Below are positions 43,391-51,845 of a DNA stretch of 64,000 bases, one piece after another; the first letter of the stretch is position 1, and every line of letters begins with the position of its first letter. A program made the translations under genes and the position numbers. The notes under the pieces were generated by a model. That model did not search any database, was not told the DNA's origin, and was given only the letters and a program-made list of their open reading frames with translations. This DNA is from Enorma sp964624825 (GTDB lineage: Bacteria > Actinomycetota > Coriobacteriia > Coriobacteriales > Coriobacteriaceae). The stretch lies in assembly GCA_964624825.1 (NCBI GenBank), contig CAZUYD010000001.1:76568-140567 (forward strand), given 5' to 3'.

Positions 43391-43423
43391 CCCGCCATCG
43401 CGCATGGCGAGCACGATGGCGGG
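43391..43423 (-). terminator. Hairpin between manZ and DUF956
   Basis: CCCGCCATCG and CGATGGCGGG make a perfect 10-bp stem with a 13-nt loop, 45 bp after the manZ stop. The minus strand continues TTCTGCTCG, a poor U-tract. It may lower DUF956 expression or stabilise the upstream mRNA. Confidence 0.45.
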
Positions 43424-43467
43424 CATACCGAACACGGCAACCAGGGCGGCGCGTCCGGAAACAACAA

Positions 43468-44397
43468 TTACAGCAAACCGACCAAATGACCGACGATGCC
43501 CACGATGAAGAGGGCGATGATGATGACGATCGGTGAAACCTTCTTCTTGAGCAGCCAGCAGCACAAAAGCGTGAGGCCGACGGCCGCGAGGCCGGGAATC
43601 AGGCTATCGAGGTTTTCCTGGAGCGTTGTGACGCTGCTCGAAGAAATGCTCAATCCGCTCGCCTGGTCAGACAATGCCTGAAGAATCGCCGCACCGGTGC
43701 CTTCGCTCTGTGCGATCGCGTCGAGACTCGAAGGATCGATGTAGGCACCCTCATCAAGCGCCACCGTGGACACGACGGGGGCAAAGGAAATCGACACCCA
43801 GCGGTTTACCAGGGCACCGATGATGAACATGCCCAGGATCGAGGCGCCCTCGGTGATCTTGCCAAGCAAGCCGCCCGAAAGATCCTTGGTGATTGCGGTG
43901 CCGACCTGATACCCAAACTCCTGCGTGTACCAGAGGAACACCATGCGAATGACGTTCCACGCCACGAAGAAGATGATGGGGCCCATGATGTTGCCGGCCA
44001 TCGCCATGGACGCGCCGAGCGCACCGAGGATCGGGCGGACGGTATACCAGAACACCGGGTCGCCGACGCCAGCCAAAGGACCCATCATGCCGACCTTCAC
44101 GCCCTGGATCGCCGCGTCCTCAACAGCCGCGCCATTTGCACGCTCCTCCTCGAGGGCGAGCGTGACGCCCATGACGGGGGCAGACACGTAGGGATGCGTG
44201 TTATAGAACTCCATGTGGCGCTTCAACGCCGAGATCTGATCGTCTTTGCTGGTGTAGAGCTTCTTGATCGCCGGGATGATGGAGTAGCACCAGCCGCCGT
44301 TTTGCATGCGCTCGTAGTTCCATGAACCCTGTAGGAACTGATGACGCCACCAAACCTTGATCCGGTCGTTCTTAGAAAGCGTAATCTGTTCTGCCAT
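43468..44397 (-). CDS. manZ: PTS mannose-family transporter subunit IID
   Basis: IID pairs with IIC in the membrane to import mannose, glucose or related sugars. The 309-residue protein has the family opening (RHQFLQGSWNYERMQNGGWCYSIIPAIKKLY), HMEFYNTHPYVSAPVMGVTLALEEERANG, and GMMGPLAGVGDPVFWYTVRPILGALGA-type blocks. Hydrophobic C-terminal segments follow. The ATG at 44397 has GGGAGGAG 8 nt upstream. An insertion around residues 205-245 (VALDEGAYIDPSSLDAIAQ) lies in the C-terminal half. Confidence 0.95.
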   Translation of the reverse strand: MAEQITLSKNDRIKVWWRHQFLQGSWNYERMQNGGWCYSIIPAIKKLYTSKDDQISALKRHMEFYNTHPYVSAPVMGVTLALEEERANGAAVEDAAIQGVKVGMMGPLAGVGDPVFWYTVRPILGALGASMAMAGNIMGPIIFFVAWNVIRMVFLWYTQEFGYQVGTAITKDLSGGLLGKITEGASILGMFIIGALVNRWVSISFAPVVSTVALDEGAYIDPSSLDAIAQSEGTGAAILQALSDQASGLSISSSSVTTLQENLDSLIPGLAAVGLTLLCCWLLKKKVSPIVIIIALFIVGIVGHLVGLL

Positions 44398-44413
44398 GTT
44401 GCTCACTCCTCCC

Positions 44414-45229
44414 CTACTCATAGTCGTTCAAGATGTCGCCGAGCGGGTCGCCGGTGCCGCCACCGGTGCCGCCACCCTGCTTGGCGAGCTCCTTGAGTCC
44501 CAGGTAGATGAGAGCGAGAGCGATGCCGATGACACCAAGGCCGATAAGCGTGAGCTCGCCGATCGCTGCCAGGACGAAGCCAAGCGCGAAGAAGGGCCAG
44601 ACCTCGCGGGTTGCCATCATGTTGATGACCATCGCATAACCGACCGCAGCGACCATGCCGCCGCCGATGCTCATACCGTCCGTCAACCAGGCAGGCATGG
44701 CGCTCAGCGCCGCGGTGACCGCCTCGCTTGGAATAAAGCAAAGCGCCGCCGCGGGAATTGCGATGCGAACGCCCTGCATGCAGATGGCCAGGATCTGCAG
44801 CGCATCAATCGTAGCGAAGTTGCCCTTCGCCGCCGCCGCGTCCATCGCATGCACGATGGGGATGGCAAGCGTGCGGCAGACCATCGTGAGGAACAGGCCA
44901 GCGACCGAAAGCGGCACGGCCACAGCGATAGCAGTTGAAATAGCAGTGCCCTGCGCCTCGCCGCCGTTCAGGGCGATCACCATGAGAATCGCCGAGGCGG
45001 TCGATGCGAGCGCGGCGTCGGGAGCGACGGCGGCACCAATGTTTGCCCAGCCCAGCGCCATCATCTGAAGCGTGCCACCAAGAATGACGCCCTCGGTAAG
45101 ATGGCCGCTCACCAATCCGATGAGCGTGCACGCGACCAGCGGCTGATGAAACTCGAACTCGTCTAGAATACCTTCCATACCTGCGAGGAAGGCAACAATG
45201 ACGATGAGCAGAATCGTAATTGCCGACAT
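44414..45229 (-). CDS. manY: PTS mannose-family transporter subunit IIC
   Basis: IIC is the main membrane channel of the mannose PTS. The 271-residue protein has about eight to nine hydrophobic segments and family blocks GTLQMMALGWANIGAAVAPDAAL and AIPAAALCFIP. A Gly/Thr linker precedes a short acidic end (GGGTGGGTGDPLGD). AAGGAGG lies 6 nt before the ATG. It follows manX by 12 bp and precedes manZ by 16 bp. Confidence 0.95.
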   Translation of the reverse strand: MSAITILLIVIVAFLAGMEGILDEFEFHQPLVACTLIGLVSGHLTEGVILGGTLQMMALGWANIGAAVAPDAALASTASAILMVIALNGGEAQGTAISTAIAVAVPLSVAGLFLTMVCRTLAIPIVHAMDAAAAKGNFATIDALQILAICMQGVRIAIPAAALCFIPSEAVTAALSAMPAWLTDGMSIGGGMVAAVGYAMVINMMATREVWPFFALGFVLAAIGELTLIGLGVIGIALALIYLGLKELAKQGGGTGGGTGDPLGDILNDYE

Positions 45230-45241
45230 ATACCCTCCTTC

Positions 45242-46231
45242 TTAGGCCGCAGCCAACTCGGCCTTAGCCTTCTTGATCATGTTTTCGAACAACTCGGGTG
45301 CGTCAGACGGAACCTTGCGGACATCGAATTCGATGCCCCGAGCAGCGAGCGCCTCGAGCGTCTCAACATCGTTTTGATCCATCGCGATGGCATTCGTCAC
45401 GACGACCTTGCCCACGGAGTGAGCCATGGAGCCAAGGTTGACGTTCTTGATGTCCACGCCCCCCTCGACCGCTTTCAAGAGATCCTGAGGATTCTCAAAG
45501 AGCAGCATAGCCTTCGTCGCACCAAAACGCGGGTCATGAGCGACGTCGATCATCTTTTGAATCGGAACCACGTGTGCCTTAACTCCTGGAGGCGCAGCCT
45601 CGATGATCATGCTTTTGCGCAGGTCGTCATGAGCGACGGCGTCGGAAACCACGATGATGCGATCGGGCTGCGTCTGCTTCGTCCACGTCGTGGCAACCTG
45701 GCCATGCAGCAAGCGCGTGTCTACGCGGCAGAGCACGAACTTTATGTGACCGTCACCGAGTACCGTACCCTCGGGAATAGCATTCGCCGAAGTAGATGCG
45801 GCCACCGTCTTCGTAGGCTCAGGCGCGGGCTCAAGCGCCTCGGGCTTCACGCGCACGCCATCGCGTGAATCTGCCAACACGCCGGCTGCGACCTCATGCG
45901 CGGTGGCCTCAGCGTTCATCCTGAGCGTATAGGCGGTGATAACCATAGGCAGATTCATGCCGGTGACAGCAGACCAGGTGGGATGCGCATCGAGCAGGGC
46001 ATTGATTTGATTGAATGGCGTACCCCCCCATAAATCGACCAAGAAGAGAACCTGGTCTTGGTCAGAGAGGGTAGCGACGCTCCGCTCAATTTCCGCCCTG
46101 AAGTCGTCTGGGCCCATGCTGGGCTGCAAGCTCGCGGCAACAACATCAGGCTGGTCGCCGAACACCATCGACGCGGTCTGTTGTATACCCTGTGCCAGAT
46201 CGCCATGACTCGCAAGGACAATACCTACCAT
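45242..46231 (-). CDS. manX: PTS mannose-family transporter subunit IIAB
   Basis: IIAB relays phosphate from HPr to the sugar. Residues ~1-130 are IIA (GIVLASHGDLAQG with the phospho-His, LVDLWGGTPFNQ). A Pro/Ala/Glu-rich linker follows, and then IIB (residues ~170-329) with the phospho-His in RVDTRLLHGQVATTW. The ATG at 46231 has AGGAGG 5 nt upstream and gives 329 residues. First gene of the operon, behind a strong promoter and an operator-like palindrome. Confidence 0.95.
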   Translation of the reverse strand: MVGIVLASHGDLAQGIQQTASMVFGDQPDVVAASLQPSMGPDDFRAEIERSVATLSDQDQVLFLVDLWGGTPFNQINALLDAHPTWSAVTGMNLPMVITAYTLRMNAEATAHEVAAGVLADSRDGVRVKPEALEPAPEPTKTVAASTSANAIPEGTVLGDGHIKFVLCRVDTRLLHGQVATTWTKQTQPDRIIVVSDAVAHDDLRKSMIIEAAPPGVKAHVVPIQKMIDVAHDPRFGATKAMLLFENPQDLLKAVEGGVDIKNVNLGSMAHSVGKVVVTNAIAMDQNDVETLEALAARGIEFDVRKVPSDAPELFENMIKKAKAELAAA

Positions 46232-46268
46232 ACTTACCTCCTTCTCATCAAATAGCCCCAAGGTAGTG

Positions 46269-46297
46269 ACGTTCACACTCCCGCGCTGCGTGAACGT
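46269..46297 (-). promoter_or_regulatory. Operator-like palindrome at the manX transcription start
   Basis: ACGTTCAC and GTGAACGT are perfect 8-bp inverted arms separated by 13 nt. The pair begins about 2 nt downstream of the predicted start of transcription and lies 38 bp before the manX ATG. It could be a repressor site or a 5' hairpin. No PTS regulator gene is nearby. Confidence 0.55.
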
Positions 46298-46305
46298 TAG
46301 ACCGA

Positions 46306-46334
46306 AATATAGAGGAATTATGGAGAAAATGCAA
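46306..46334 (-). promoter_or_regulatory. Sigma-70 promoter of the mannose PTS operon
   Basis: TTGCAT (46329-46334), exactly 17 bp, then TATATT (46306-46311) on the minus strand, in an AT-rich stretch unlike its surroundings. Transcription should start near 46299. I looked for a sigma-54 -24/-12 element, which controls some mannose operons, and did not find a good one. Confidence 0.75.
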
Positions 46335-46433
46335 GGTCTTTTCGTAAATTGTTATAAAAAAGACAGTATTTTAGACACGCACATCTCCCGCATTTCCGCA
46401 GGATATAGCGTGAATCCGCGGTATCATCCCCTG

Positions 46434-46847
46434 TTAAGCTCGACGGGCATCGAGCCATGTCTGCAGGAACAGGCTCGCCGCGACCATATCGACCTTACCG
46501 CGCATATCGCGCTCAGAGAGCCCTTGTGCGCGCAAGATGCGCTTCGCCTCCTGCGACGACAAACGCTCGTCGATGAATTCAACGGGCAACCCAGCCGCAC
46601 GGCCGATTTTCTCCGCGGCCGCGGTCACGCGCTCCGCCTGCTGTCCCACCTTGCCCGCGAGAGTCTCAGGGCGTCCGCAGACGAGCACATCGGGATCATA
46701 ATCTTCCAAAAGGTATCTAAATGACTTCGCGTGAGCAAGAACCTCCGCAGCGGGGAGCACCCGAACCGGCATGGCGACCGTACCCGACGCATCGGAGACC
46801 GCAATGCCGATTCGAACCTCACCGATATCAAGCGCGAGCGCGACCAT
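46434..46847 (-). CDS. ruvX: RuvX/YqgF pre-16S rRNA nuclease
   Basis: The YqgF family has an RNase H-like fold and processes pre-16S rRNA; it was first described as a Holliday junction resolvase homologue. The 137-residue protein has ALDIGEVRIGIAVSD (first catalytic Asp), VCGRPETLAG, FIDERLSSQEA (catalytic Asp and Glu), and MVAASLFLQTWLD (late Asp replaced by the surrounding DMVAASL). It lies 20 bp after alaS, a common pair. Confidence 0.9.
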   Translation of the reverse strand: MVALALDIGEVRIGIAVSDASGTVAMPVRVLPAAEVLAHAKSFRYLLEDYDPDVLVCGRPETLAGKVGQQAERVTAAAEKIGRAAGLPVEFIDERLSSQEAKRILRAQGLSERDMRGKVDMVAASLFLQTWLDARRA

Positions 46848-46867
46848 CGCAGAAAGCCGTATCTGAG

Positions 46868-49516
46868 TTATGCATCGAGCGCGGCACGCGCCGCGTCGAG
46901 CGCCGCAGGGATACCCGACGCATCCTTGCCGCCCGCCTGTGCCATCTGCGGCTTTCCCCCGCCGCCTCCACGCACAAGCGGTGCGATCTGCTTGATGATA
47001 TCCCCAGCCCTGAAACCGGCTGCAACGGCCTCATCCGTGGCACCCGCAAGAAGCGCAGGCTGCCCCTTCGAGGTGACGGTCGCGATCACGCACGCGACCG
47101 GACCTGCCACCTTCTGGCGGATGGAATCCCATGCGTTGCGCAAATCGGCGGCCTCAAGCCCCGCAAGCTGAGCAACAACCAGGCGATACGCGCCACGATC
47201 TTCGGCCGCTTCGATAGCCTGCCCGATCGCATCGGAAGAAGCACCGGTCAGGGCGGCCTTGATCTTCTGCTCGGCGGTATGCAGGCTTTGTTGCAGCGAG
47301 GCAATGCGCGCCGGCACCTCATCCACGCGACATTTCAAAGCTTCGGCGGCCTGCTCAAGCACGGCGATGCGCTCGTTCATGAACGAGATTGCGCCAGCAG
47401 AGGTAACTGCCTCGACGCGCCGTATGTTCGCACCGGTCGATGATTCGGAGACGATCTTGAAAAGCCCGACCTCTGAAGTGTTGCGCGCATGCGTGCCGCC
47501 GCAGAGTTCGCTCGAAACCTCGCCGCAGGAAACCACGCGCACCTCGTCGCCGTATTTCTCGGTGAAAAGCGCCACGGCACCAGACGCCTTTGCCTCTTCG
47601 ATTCCCATGACCTGCGTGACCACGGGCAGATCGGCAAAGATCCAGGCATTCACAGCATCCTCGACGGCACGCACCTCGTCTGGGGTCATAGACGAGAAAT
47701 GGGTGAAATCAAAGCGCAGGCGTTCATCGTCTACATAGGAGCCCTCCTGGGCCACATGCGTGCCAAGCACCTGGCGAAGCGCGGCATGAAGCAAATGGGT
47801 AGCCGTATGATTGCGTCGAATGCGTTCACGGCGGGTTATATCAATTGCCGCCGTGACCTCGTCGCCAACCGCCAACGCACCCGCTTCGAGCACGCCCGCA
47901 TGGGCTGTGATGACCTTTTCCTGCCATACCGTGTCAGCCACAGAAAAGCGCATGCCCGCACCGTTTGTGAGCGTACCGGTGTCGCCGCACTGGCCTCCGC
48001 GCTCCCCATAAAACGGTGTTCGGTCAAGCACGACCTCGGCGCGCTGCCCCGCAGCAAGCTCGTTGACCGAGACGCCGTCGCGAACGATCGCGACCACGCG
48101 CGCGACCTCCTCAGACGCGTCATAACCGGTAAACTCCGTGGGCGCAAGCACATCGGAAAGCGCAAGCCATACGGTATCGAACTTCGACCACGCCACGTCT
48201 TTCACCTGGGCGCGCGCACGTTCGCGCTGCTCGTCCATCGCAGCATCGAAGCCGGCGCGATCGACGTGGTACCCGCGGCTCTCGGCGATCTCGACGGTAA
48301 GGTCGACGGGAAACCCAAACGTGTCGTGCAAGGTGAAGGCTGAACGACCATCGAGCTCGCCGCCCGCCGGCAACGCGCTCAGAACATCGTCCAGATACGC
48401 GGTGCCGTTCTCGATGGTCGACGTGAAGCGCTCTTCCTCGCTATCGAGAAATTTCATCACCAGCGCGCGCTGGTCAACCAGCTCGGTATAGTGCTCGCCC
48501 ATGATGTCGATGACGCGCTCCGCGTAACGGCACATGAACGGCTCGAGAATACCCAATAGATGCCCGTGCATGATGGCGCGACGAATGAGGCGGCGCAGCA
48601 CGTAGCCACGGCCCTCGTTCCCCGGACGGATGCCGTCGGCAAGCATGAAGGTCACCGCGCGCGCATGGTCGGCCATGATGCGCAGGCTTCGGCTTGCGCC
48701 CTCGTACACGCCGGGTTCATACACCGCGCCCGATATCTCCTCGCCAAGCGCGATGAGGCCGCGCAGAATATCGGTCTCGTAATTCGAGCGCGCGCCCTGC
48801 ATGATGGCCGCGATGCGCTCAAGCCCCATGCCGGTGTCGAGGTTGCGCTGCGGAAGCTCCGGCATAGAACCGTCTTCCTGGCGATCATACTGGGTAAATA
48901 CCAGGTTCCAGAACTCCAGGTAGCGATCGCAGTCGCATCCGGGCGCGCAATCGGGGCACCCACAGCCAAACTCCTCACCCTGGTCGAAGTAGATCTCGGA
49001 GCACGGGCCGCATGGGCCGGTGGGGCCTGCTGCCCAGAAGTTATCATCCTCGCCCAAACGGCTGATGTGCCCCGGCAGCGCACCGAGCGCTTCCCAGATG
49101 CGATAGCACTCATCATCGTCGGTAAAGACGGTGAAATAGAGTCGCTCTAGGGGAAGGTGCAAGACATCGGTGATGAACTCGAGCGAGAGCTTGCACGCCT
49201 CATCTTTGGGAATGCCGCCAAATGAAAAATCGCCGAGCATCTCGAAGAAGGAGAGGTGACGGCCGTCAGACCCGATCACATCGATGTCGTTGGTGCGCAC
49301 GCATTTCTGGCACGACGTGGCACCGATCTCATTCATGGTCTTTTTGCCCAGGTAGTACTGCTTAAACTGGTTCATGCCGGCGTTTGCGAGCAAAAGCGAC
49401 GGATCGTCTGGTATGAGCGAGGAAGACGGAAATACCTTGCAACCGCGCTCAGCGAAGAATGAGAGAAACGATGAGCGAATCTCGGCGGTGGTCATCGATG
49501 GAATCTCGTCAGCCAT
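46868..49516 (-). CDS. alaS: Alanyl-tRNA synthetase
   Basis: AlaRS charges tRNA-Ala and edits mischarged Ser and Gly. The catalytic domain has FLSFFAERGCKVFPSSSLIPDDPSLLL and the AGMNQFKQYYLG block. The editing domain has RNHTATHLLHAAL and CGGTHARNTSEVG (zinc ligands). The C-Ala domain ends near GGGGGKPQMAQAGG. The ATG at 49516 has AAGGAG 8 nt upstream and gives 882 residues. The -10-like TATACT at 49564-49569 is about 50 bp upstream. Confidence 0.97.
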   Translation of the reverse strand: MADEIPSMTTAEIRSSFLSFFAERGCKVFPSSSLIPDDPSLLLANAGMNQFKQYYLGKKTMNEIGATSCQKCVRTNDIDVIGSDGRHLSFFEMLGDFSFGGIPKDEACKLSLEFITDVLHLPLERLYFTVFTDDDECYRIWEALGALPGHISRLGEDDNFWAAGPTGPCGPCSEIYFDQGEEFGCGCPDCAPGCDCDRYLEFWNLVFTQYDRQEDGSMPELPQRNLDTGMGLERIAAIMQGARSNYETDILRGLIALGEEISGAVYEPGVYEGASRSLRIMADHARAVTFMLADGIRPGNEGRGYVLRRLIRRAIMHGHLLGILEPFMCRYAERVIDIMGEHYTELVDQRALVMKFLDSEEERFTSTIENGTAYLDDVLSALPAGGELDGRSAFTLHDTFGFPVDLTVEIAESRGYHVDRAGFDAAMDEQRERARAQVKDVAWSKFDTVWLALSDVLAPTEFTGYDASEEVARVVAIVRDGVSVNELAAGQRAEVVLDRTPFYGERGGQCGDTGTLTNGAGMRFSVADTVWQEKVITAHAGVLEAGALAVGDEVTAAIDITRRERIRRNHTATHLLHAALRQVLGTHVAQEGSYVDDERLRFDFTHFSSMTPDEVRAVEDAVNAWIFADLPVVTQVMGIEEAKASGAVALFTEKYGDEVRVVSCGEVSSELCGGTHARNTSEVGLFKIVSESSTGANIRRVEAVTSAGAISFMNERIAVLEQAAEALKCRVDEVPARIASLQQSLHTAEQKIKAALTGASSDAIGQAIEAAEDRGAYRLVVAQLAGLEAADLRNAWDSIRQKVAGPVACVIATVTSKGQPALLAGATDEAVAAGFRAGDIIKQIAPLVRGGGGGKPQMAQAGGKDASGIPAALDAARAALDA

Positions 49517-49834
49517 TGAGCTATCTCCTTGGATGTATGCGACAGTCAAGCCTAAACGTCGATAGTATAGCGAATTTGCGCACCGACGGCAGCGAAGCTG
49601 CGGCGTACGCACACTTTAACGATGCCGTGCCGCCTCGGTGACGTGCGCTCACCCAAGAACCCCGATCCGCCTGGGTAGCATAAGCCCCGCGCATCAAGTT
49701 CAAAGAGCAACCCATCGACCGCTCCATATAACGAAGCGGCGCATGCGGCTGCCCGCGGAGCGAGTCGCAGACGCCAAGCACCGTCATGGTAATGTCTTTA
49801 CCGGGCATCGACCTGCCCGTTCCCATGCGAGCAC
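49517..49834. other. Gene-free 318-bp gap upstream of alaS
   Basis: The gap follows the sigma-factor gene. On the minus strand it holds hairpins CGGGCA/TGCCCG just after the sigma stop, GGTAA/TTACC (49790-49804) and CGCTCC/GGAGCG, then an alaS -10-like TATACT (49564-49569). The long open frame across it lacks a ribosome-binding site and family signature. I considered a structured RNA and could not support one. Confidence 0.45.
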
Positions 49835-50635
49835 CTACTGTGTCCGGATGAACCCTTCGGGATCGATCTTGTTCTGGATCTTCTTGAGTGTCCGGCGCAA
49901 CAACCGTGAGACCTGTACCTGCGATATGCCAAGCTTCTCGGCGATCTCGATCTGCGTCATGCCCTTTAGGAAGCGCAGCTCGATGACCTCGCGCTCGCGC
50001 GGTGAGAAGCCCTGGAGCGCCTCTTCGATGATCAGGCGATCGTCGGTGAAAGCCAGGTCGTTGTCCTCAGTGGCATATCGGTCGATGACCGAGGGCGCAT
50101 CGTCGCTCTCGGTATTGCCCGTGCCCTCAAGCGGCACGGAGCTATATGCGCTCGAGGATTCCATGGCTTCGAGCACCTCATCGACGGTGGCATCGAGATA
50201 GTCGGCAATCTCATTGACCGTCGGTGAGCGCTGGAGCTGCATGGTGAGCGCATCGGTCGCCTGGTTCACCTTCGCTGAAAGCTCCTGCAGGCGACGCGGT
50301 ACGCGCACGCTCCAGCCCTTATCGCGGAAGTGCCGCTTGATCTCGCCCAAGATGGTGGGCGTCGCGTAGGTGGTGAACTCAAGTCCGCGCCCAGGGTCGA
50401 AGCGGTCGATCGCCTTGAGCAGGCCAAGGTAGCCCACCTGGATGAGATCGTCCAAAGGCTCGCCACGGTTTTTGAATTTGTTGGCCAAGAAGCGCACGAG
50501 ATTTAGATGCGACATCACCAGCTGCTCGCGGGCGTCCATATCGCCCTCTTCCTTATAGCGGCGAAACAGCTCGTGCGTCTTCTGCTTGTCCCAGGCCGAT
50601 TTACTCGACGAGGTCTTTTCTGCCATATTAGACAT
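49835..50635 (-). CDS. SigB/SigF-type RNA polymerase sigma factor
   Basis: This is an alternative sigma-70-family factor of the general stress or sporulation type. Region 2 has VRFLANKFKNRGEPLDDLIQVGYLGLLKAIDRF, then YATPTILGEIKRHFRDKGW. Region 3 follows, and region 4 has a helix-turn-helix (TQIEIAEKLGISQVQVSRLL). The 266-residue length is right. The start overlaps the end of the anti-sigma-like gene by 8 bp; an ATG at 50626 is the alternative. Non-sporulating Coriobacteriia use such factors for stress, which is an inference here. Confidence 0.9.
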   Translation of the reverse strand: MSNMAEKTSSSKSAWDKQKTHELFRRYKEEGDMDAREQLVMSHLNLVRFLANKFKNRGEPLDDLIQVGYLGLLKAIDRFDPGRGLEFTTYATPTILGEIKRHFRDKGWSVRVPRRLQELSAKVNQATDALTMQLQRSPTVNEIADYLDATVDEVLEAMESSSAYSSVPLEGTGNTESDDAPSVIDRYATEDNDLAFTDDRLIIEEALQGFSPREREVIELRFLKGMTQIEIAEKLGISQVQVSRLLRRTLKKIQNKIDPEGFIRTQ

Positions 50636-51011
50636 CCGCCTTGAGTTCGAGATGGATCCGTGCGGGGGCGTCTGCCGTCTCGTAGGCATCGCACACCGCA
50701 GCGAGAATGAGCCCGGCATATGCGGCGGGGCTCTCAGGGTCGGCCGCAGGCAGCTCGTCAATGCCAAGGTCAACGTCGATGGCGACATGCGCATCGTCAA
50801 CCGTAAACGTCAGCGATACCTGCGCATCGGCTTCAACCGAACATGCGTAGATAAACGCCTCCTCGGCGGCCATGCGCACGTCATCGATGCGATCGACCGA
50901 CATCGATGAGAGCGCTGCTACGTTGGCCGCGGCCATGCGCACAAGCCGCGCCAAGCGTGGGTCGGCCATGACGGTGAGCGTCATGGGGCAGATCGGTTTT
51001 GCAGTAGCCAT
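50628..51011 (-). CDS. RsbW-like anti-sigma factor, ATP site degenerate
   Basis: RsbW and SpoIIAB bind and inhibit SigB or SigF and phosphorylate an anti-anti-sigma partner. This 127-residue protein aligns with the GHKL fold, with DRIDDVRMAAEEAFIYAC at the N-box. The Asn expected in EExxxNA is Tyr (EEAFIYA). The DxGxG box reads DLGID and the later Gly loop is lost (AGLILAAVCD). ATP binding is therefore doubtful. No RsbV gene is nearby. It lies between DUF948 and the sigma gene, overlapping the latter. Confidence 0.72.
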   Translation of the reverse strand: MATAKPICPMTLTVMADPRLARLVRMAAANVAALSSMSVDRIDDVRMAAEEAFIYACSVEADAQVSLTFTVDDAHVAIDVDLGIDELPAADPESPAAYAGLILAAVCDAYETADAPARIHLELKADV

Positions 51012-51013
51012 GC

Positions 51014-51637
51014 TTACATCTCTCCCTGTTCGGTTGAAGGAGCCTGGGATGCGCCTACGGTCTCATCCGAGGTGGCGTCATAGGTATAGTAGTACCGAGA
51101 CGGCAGATGTGCGCCCGTGCCCTGCGTCTGCTCGAACGCGGCCTCGGAACCCAGCGCCTCTTCGGGAAGCGACTCCGAGACGACGGACATACCTTCGAGC
51201 GTGCGCTCGTCCGAACCGGTCTTGATCTTTCCCAAAATGCGACGAGCGGCTTTGGAAGCGGAATCGGCGACCCCGGAAACCGCGTTGCCGGCACTCGCCG
51301 CAGCGCCTGACACCACCGAGACGTCGCGCACCACGCCCTCGATCTCGACAAGGTTGGCCGAAAGCGCCTCGACGGCGGTATTGGCAGATTCCATGAGCGG
51401 TTCGACCCGCGCGATCGCAGGCTGCAGATCATCGAGCGCGCCGTCGAGCTTCGCGACAACCGGACGAACCTCAGCAATGGTTTCACTCATCTCATCGACG
51501 GCCTTATCGATCGATCCCATGCTCCTATCGAGCACGTTCATGCTCGCACGTGCGCGACGAGCGGTAACAGCGATCTCCACAATTGCCCAGACGCCAACAA
51601 TGCCCAGCACGATACCAAGAATTTGAAGCGGCTCCAT
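51014..51637 (-). CDS. DUF948 general stress-type membrane protein
   Basis: The DUF948 family includes YtxG-like general stress proteins. One N-terminal membrane helix (LQILGIVLGIVGVWAIVEIAV) is followed by heptad-like helices (MNVLDRSMGSIDKAVDEMSETI, VVAKLDGALDDLQPAI). The C-terminal end is variable with RYYYTYDATSDE. The ATG at 51637 has AAAGGGG 5 nt upstream and gives 207 residues. It is the first gene of the stress-sigma operon, 2 bp before the RsbW-like gene, which supports a link to SigB-type stress control. Confidence 0.78.
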   Translation of the reverse strand: MEPLQILGIVLGIVGVWAIVEIAVTARRARASMNVLDRSMGSIDKAVDEMSETIAEVRPVVAKLDGALDDLQPAIARVEPLMESANTAVEALSANLVEIEGVVRDVSVVSGAAASAGNAVSGVADSASKAARRILGKIKTGSDERTLEGMSVVSESLPEEALGSEAAFEQTQGTGAHLPSRYYYTYDATSDETVGASQAPSTEQGEM

Positions 51638-51765
51638 AGAATCCCCTTTGCTCCGCGGTGCACCTGTCTGCGATTCTACCCTAACGCCCACGACTGAGTC
51701 GCTTGCACGGTCATTACAAAAGCCAGGTCATATATATGGAATTATGATATAGACGTCGCGTGTCG

Positions 51766-51784
51766 CCGCCTTTCGCGCAGGCGG
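51766..51784. terminator. Hairpin in the rarA-DUF948 gap
   Basis: A perfect 6-bp stem (CCGCCT / AGGCGG) with a 7-nt loop lies about 60 bp past the rarA stop, next to the palindrome GCGGATCCGC. No U-tract follows. The gap also holds an AT-rich stretch (51730-51760) that may contain the DUF948 promoter, but no convincing -35/-10 pair. Confidence 0.35.
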
Positions 51785-51845
51785 ATCCGCAGCAGTCGCA
51801 TGCATCCCGCCACACCGGCGCGCACGACGAAGCCTACGCCCCATG

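Noticed and set aside
46300..46400. Sigma-54 promoter upstream of manX
   Set aside because: A TTGCA half-site exists but no GG at -24. A sigma-70 promoter with exact 17-bp spacing overlaps it and explains the sequence better.
49517..49834. Possible 6S or other structured RNA before alaS
   Set aside because: Some stretches resembled 6S RNA, but I could not build the closing stem and central bubble, and only short local hairpins were found.
51638..51845. SigB-type promoter (GTTT-N14-GGGTA) upstream of DUF948
   Set aside because: A GGGTAGAAT is present, but no GTTT-like -35 lies at the right distance, so autoregulation by the sigma factor is not supported.
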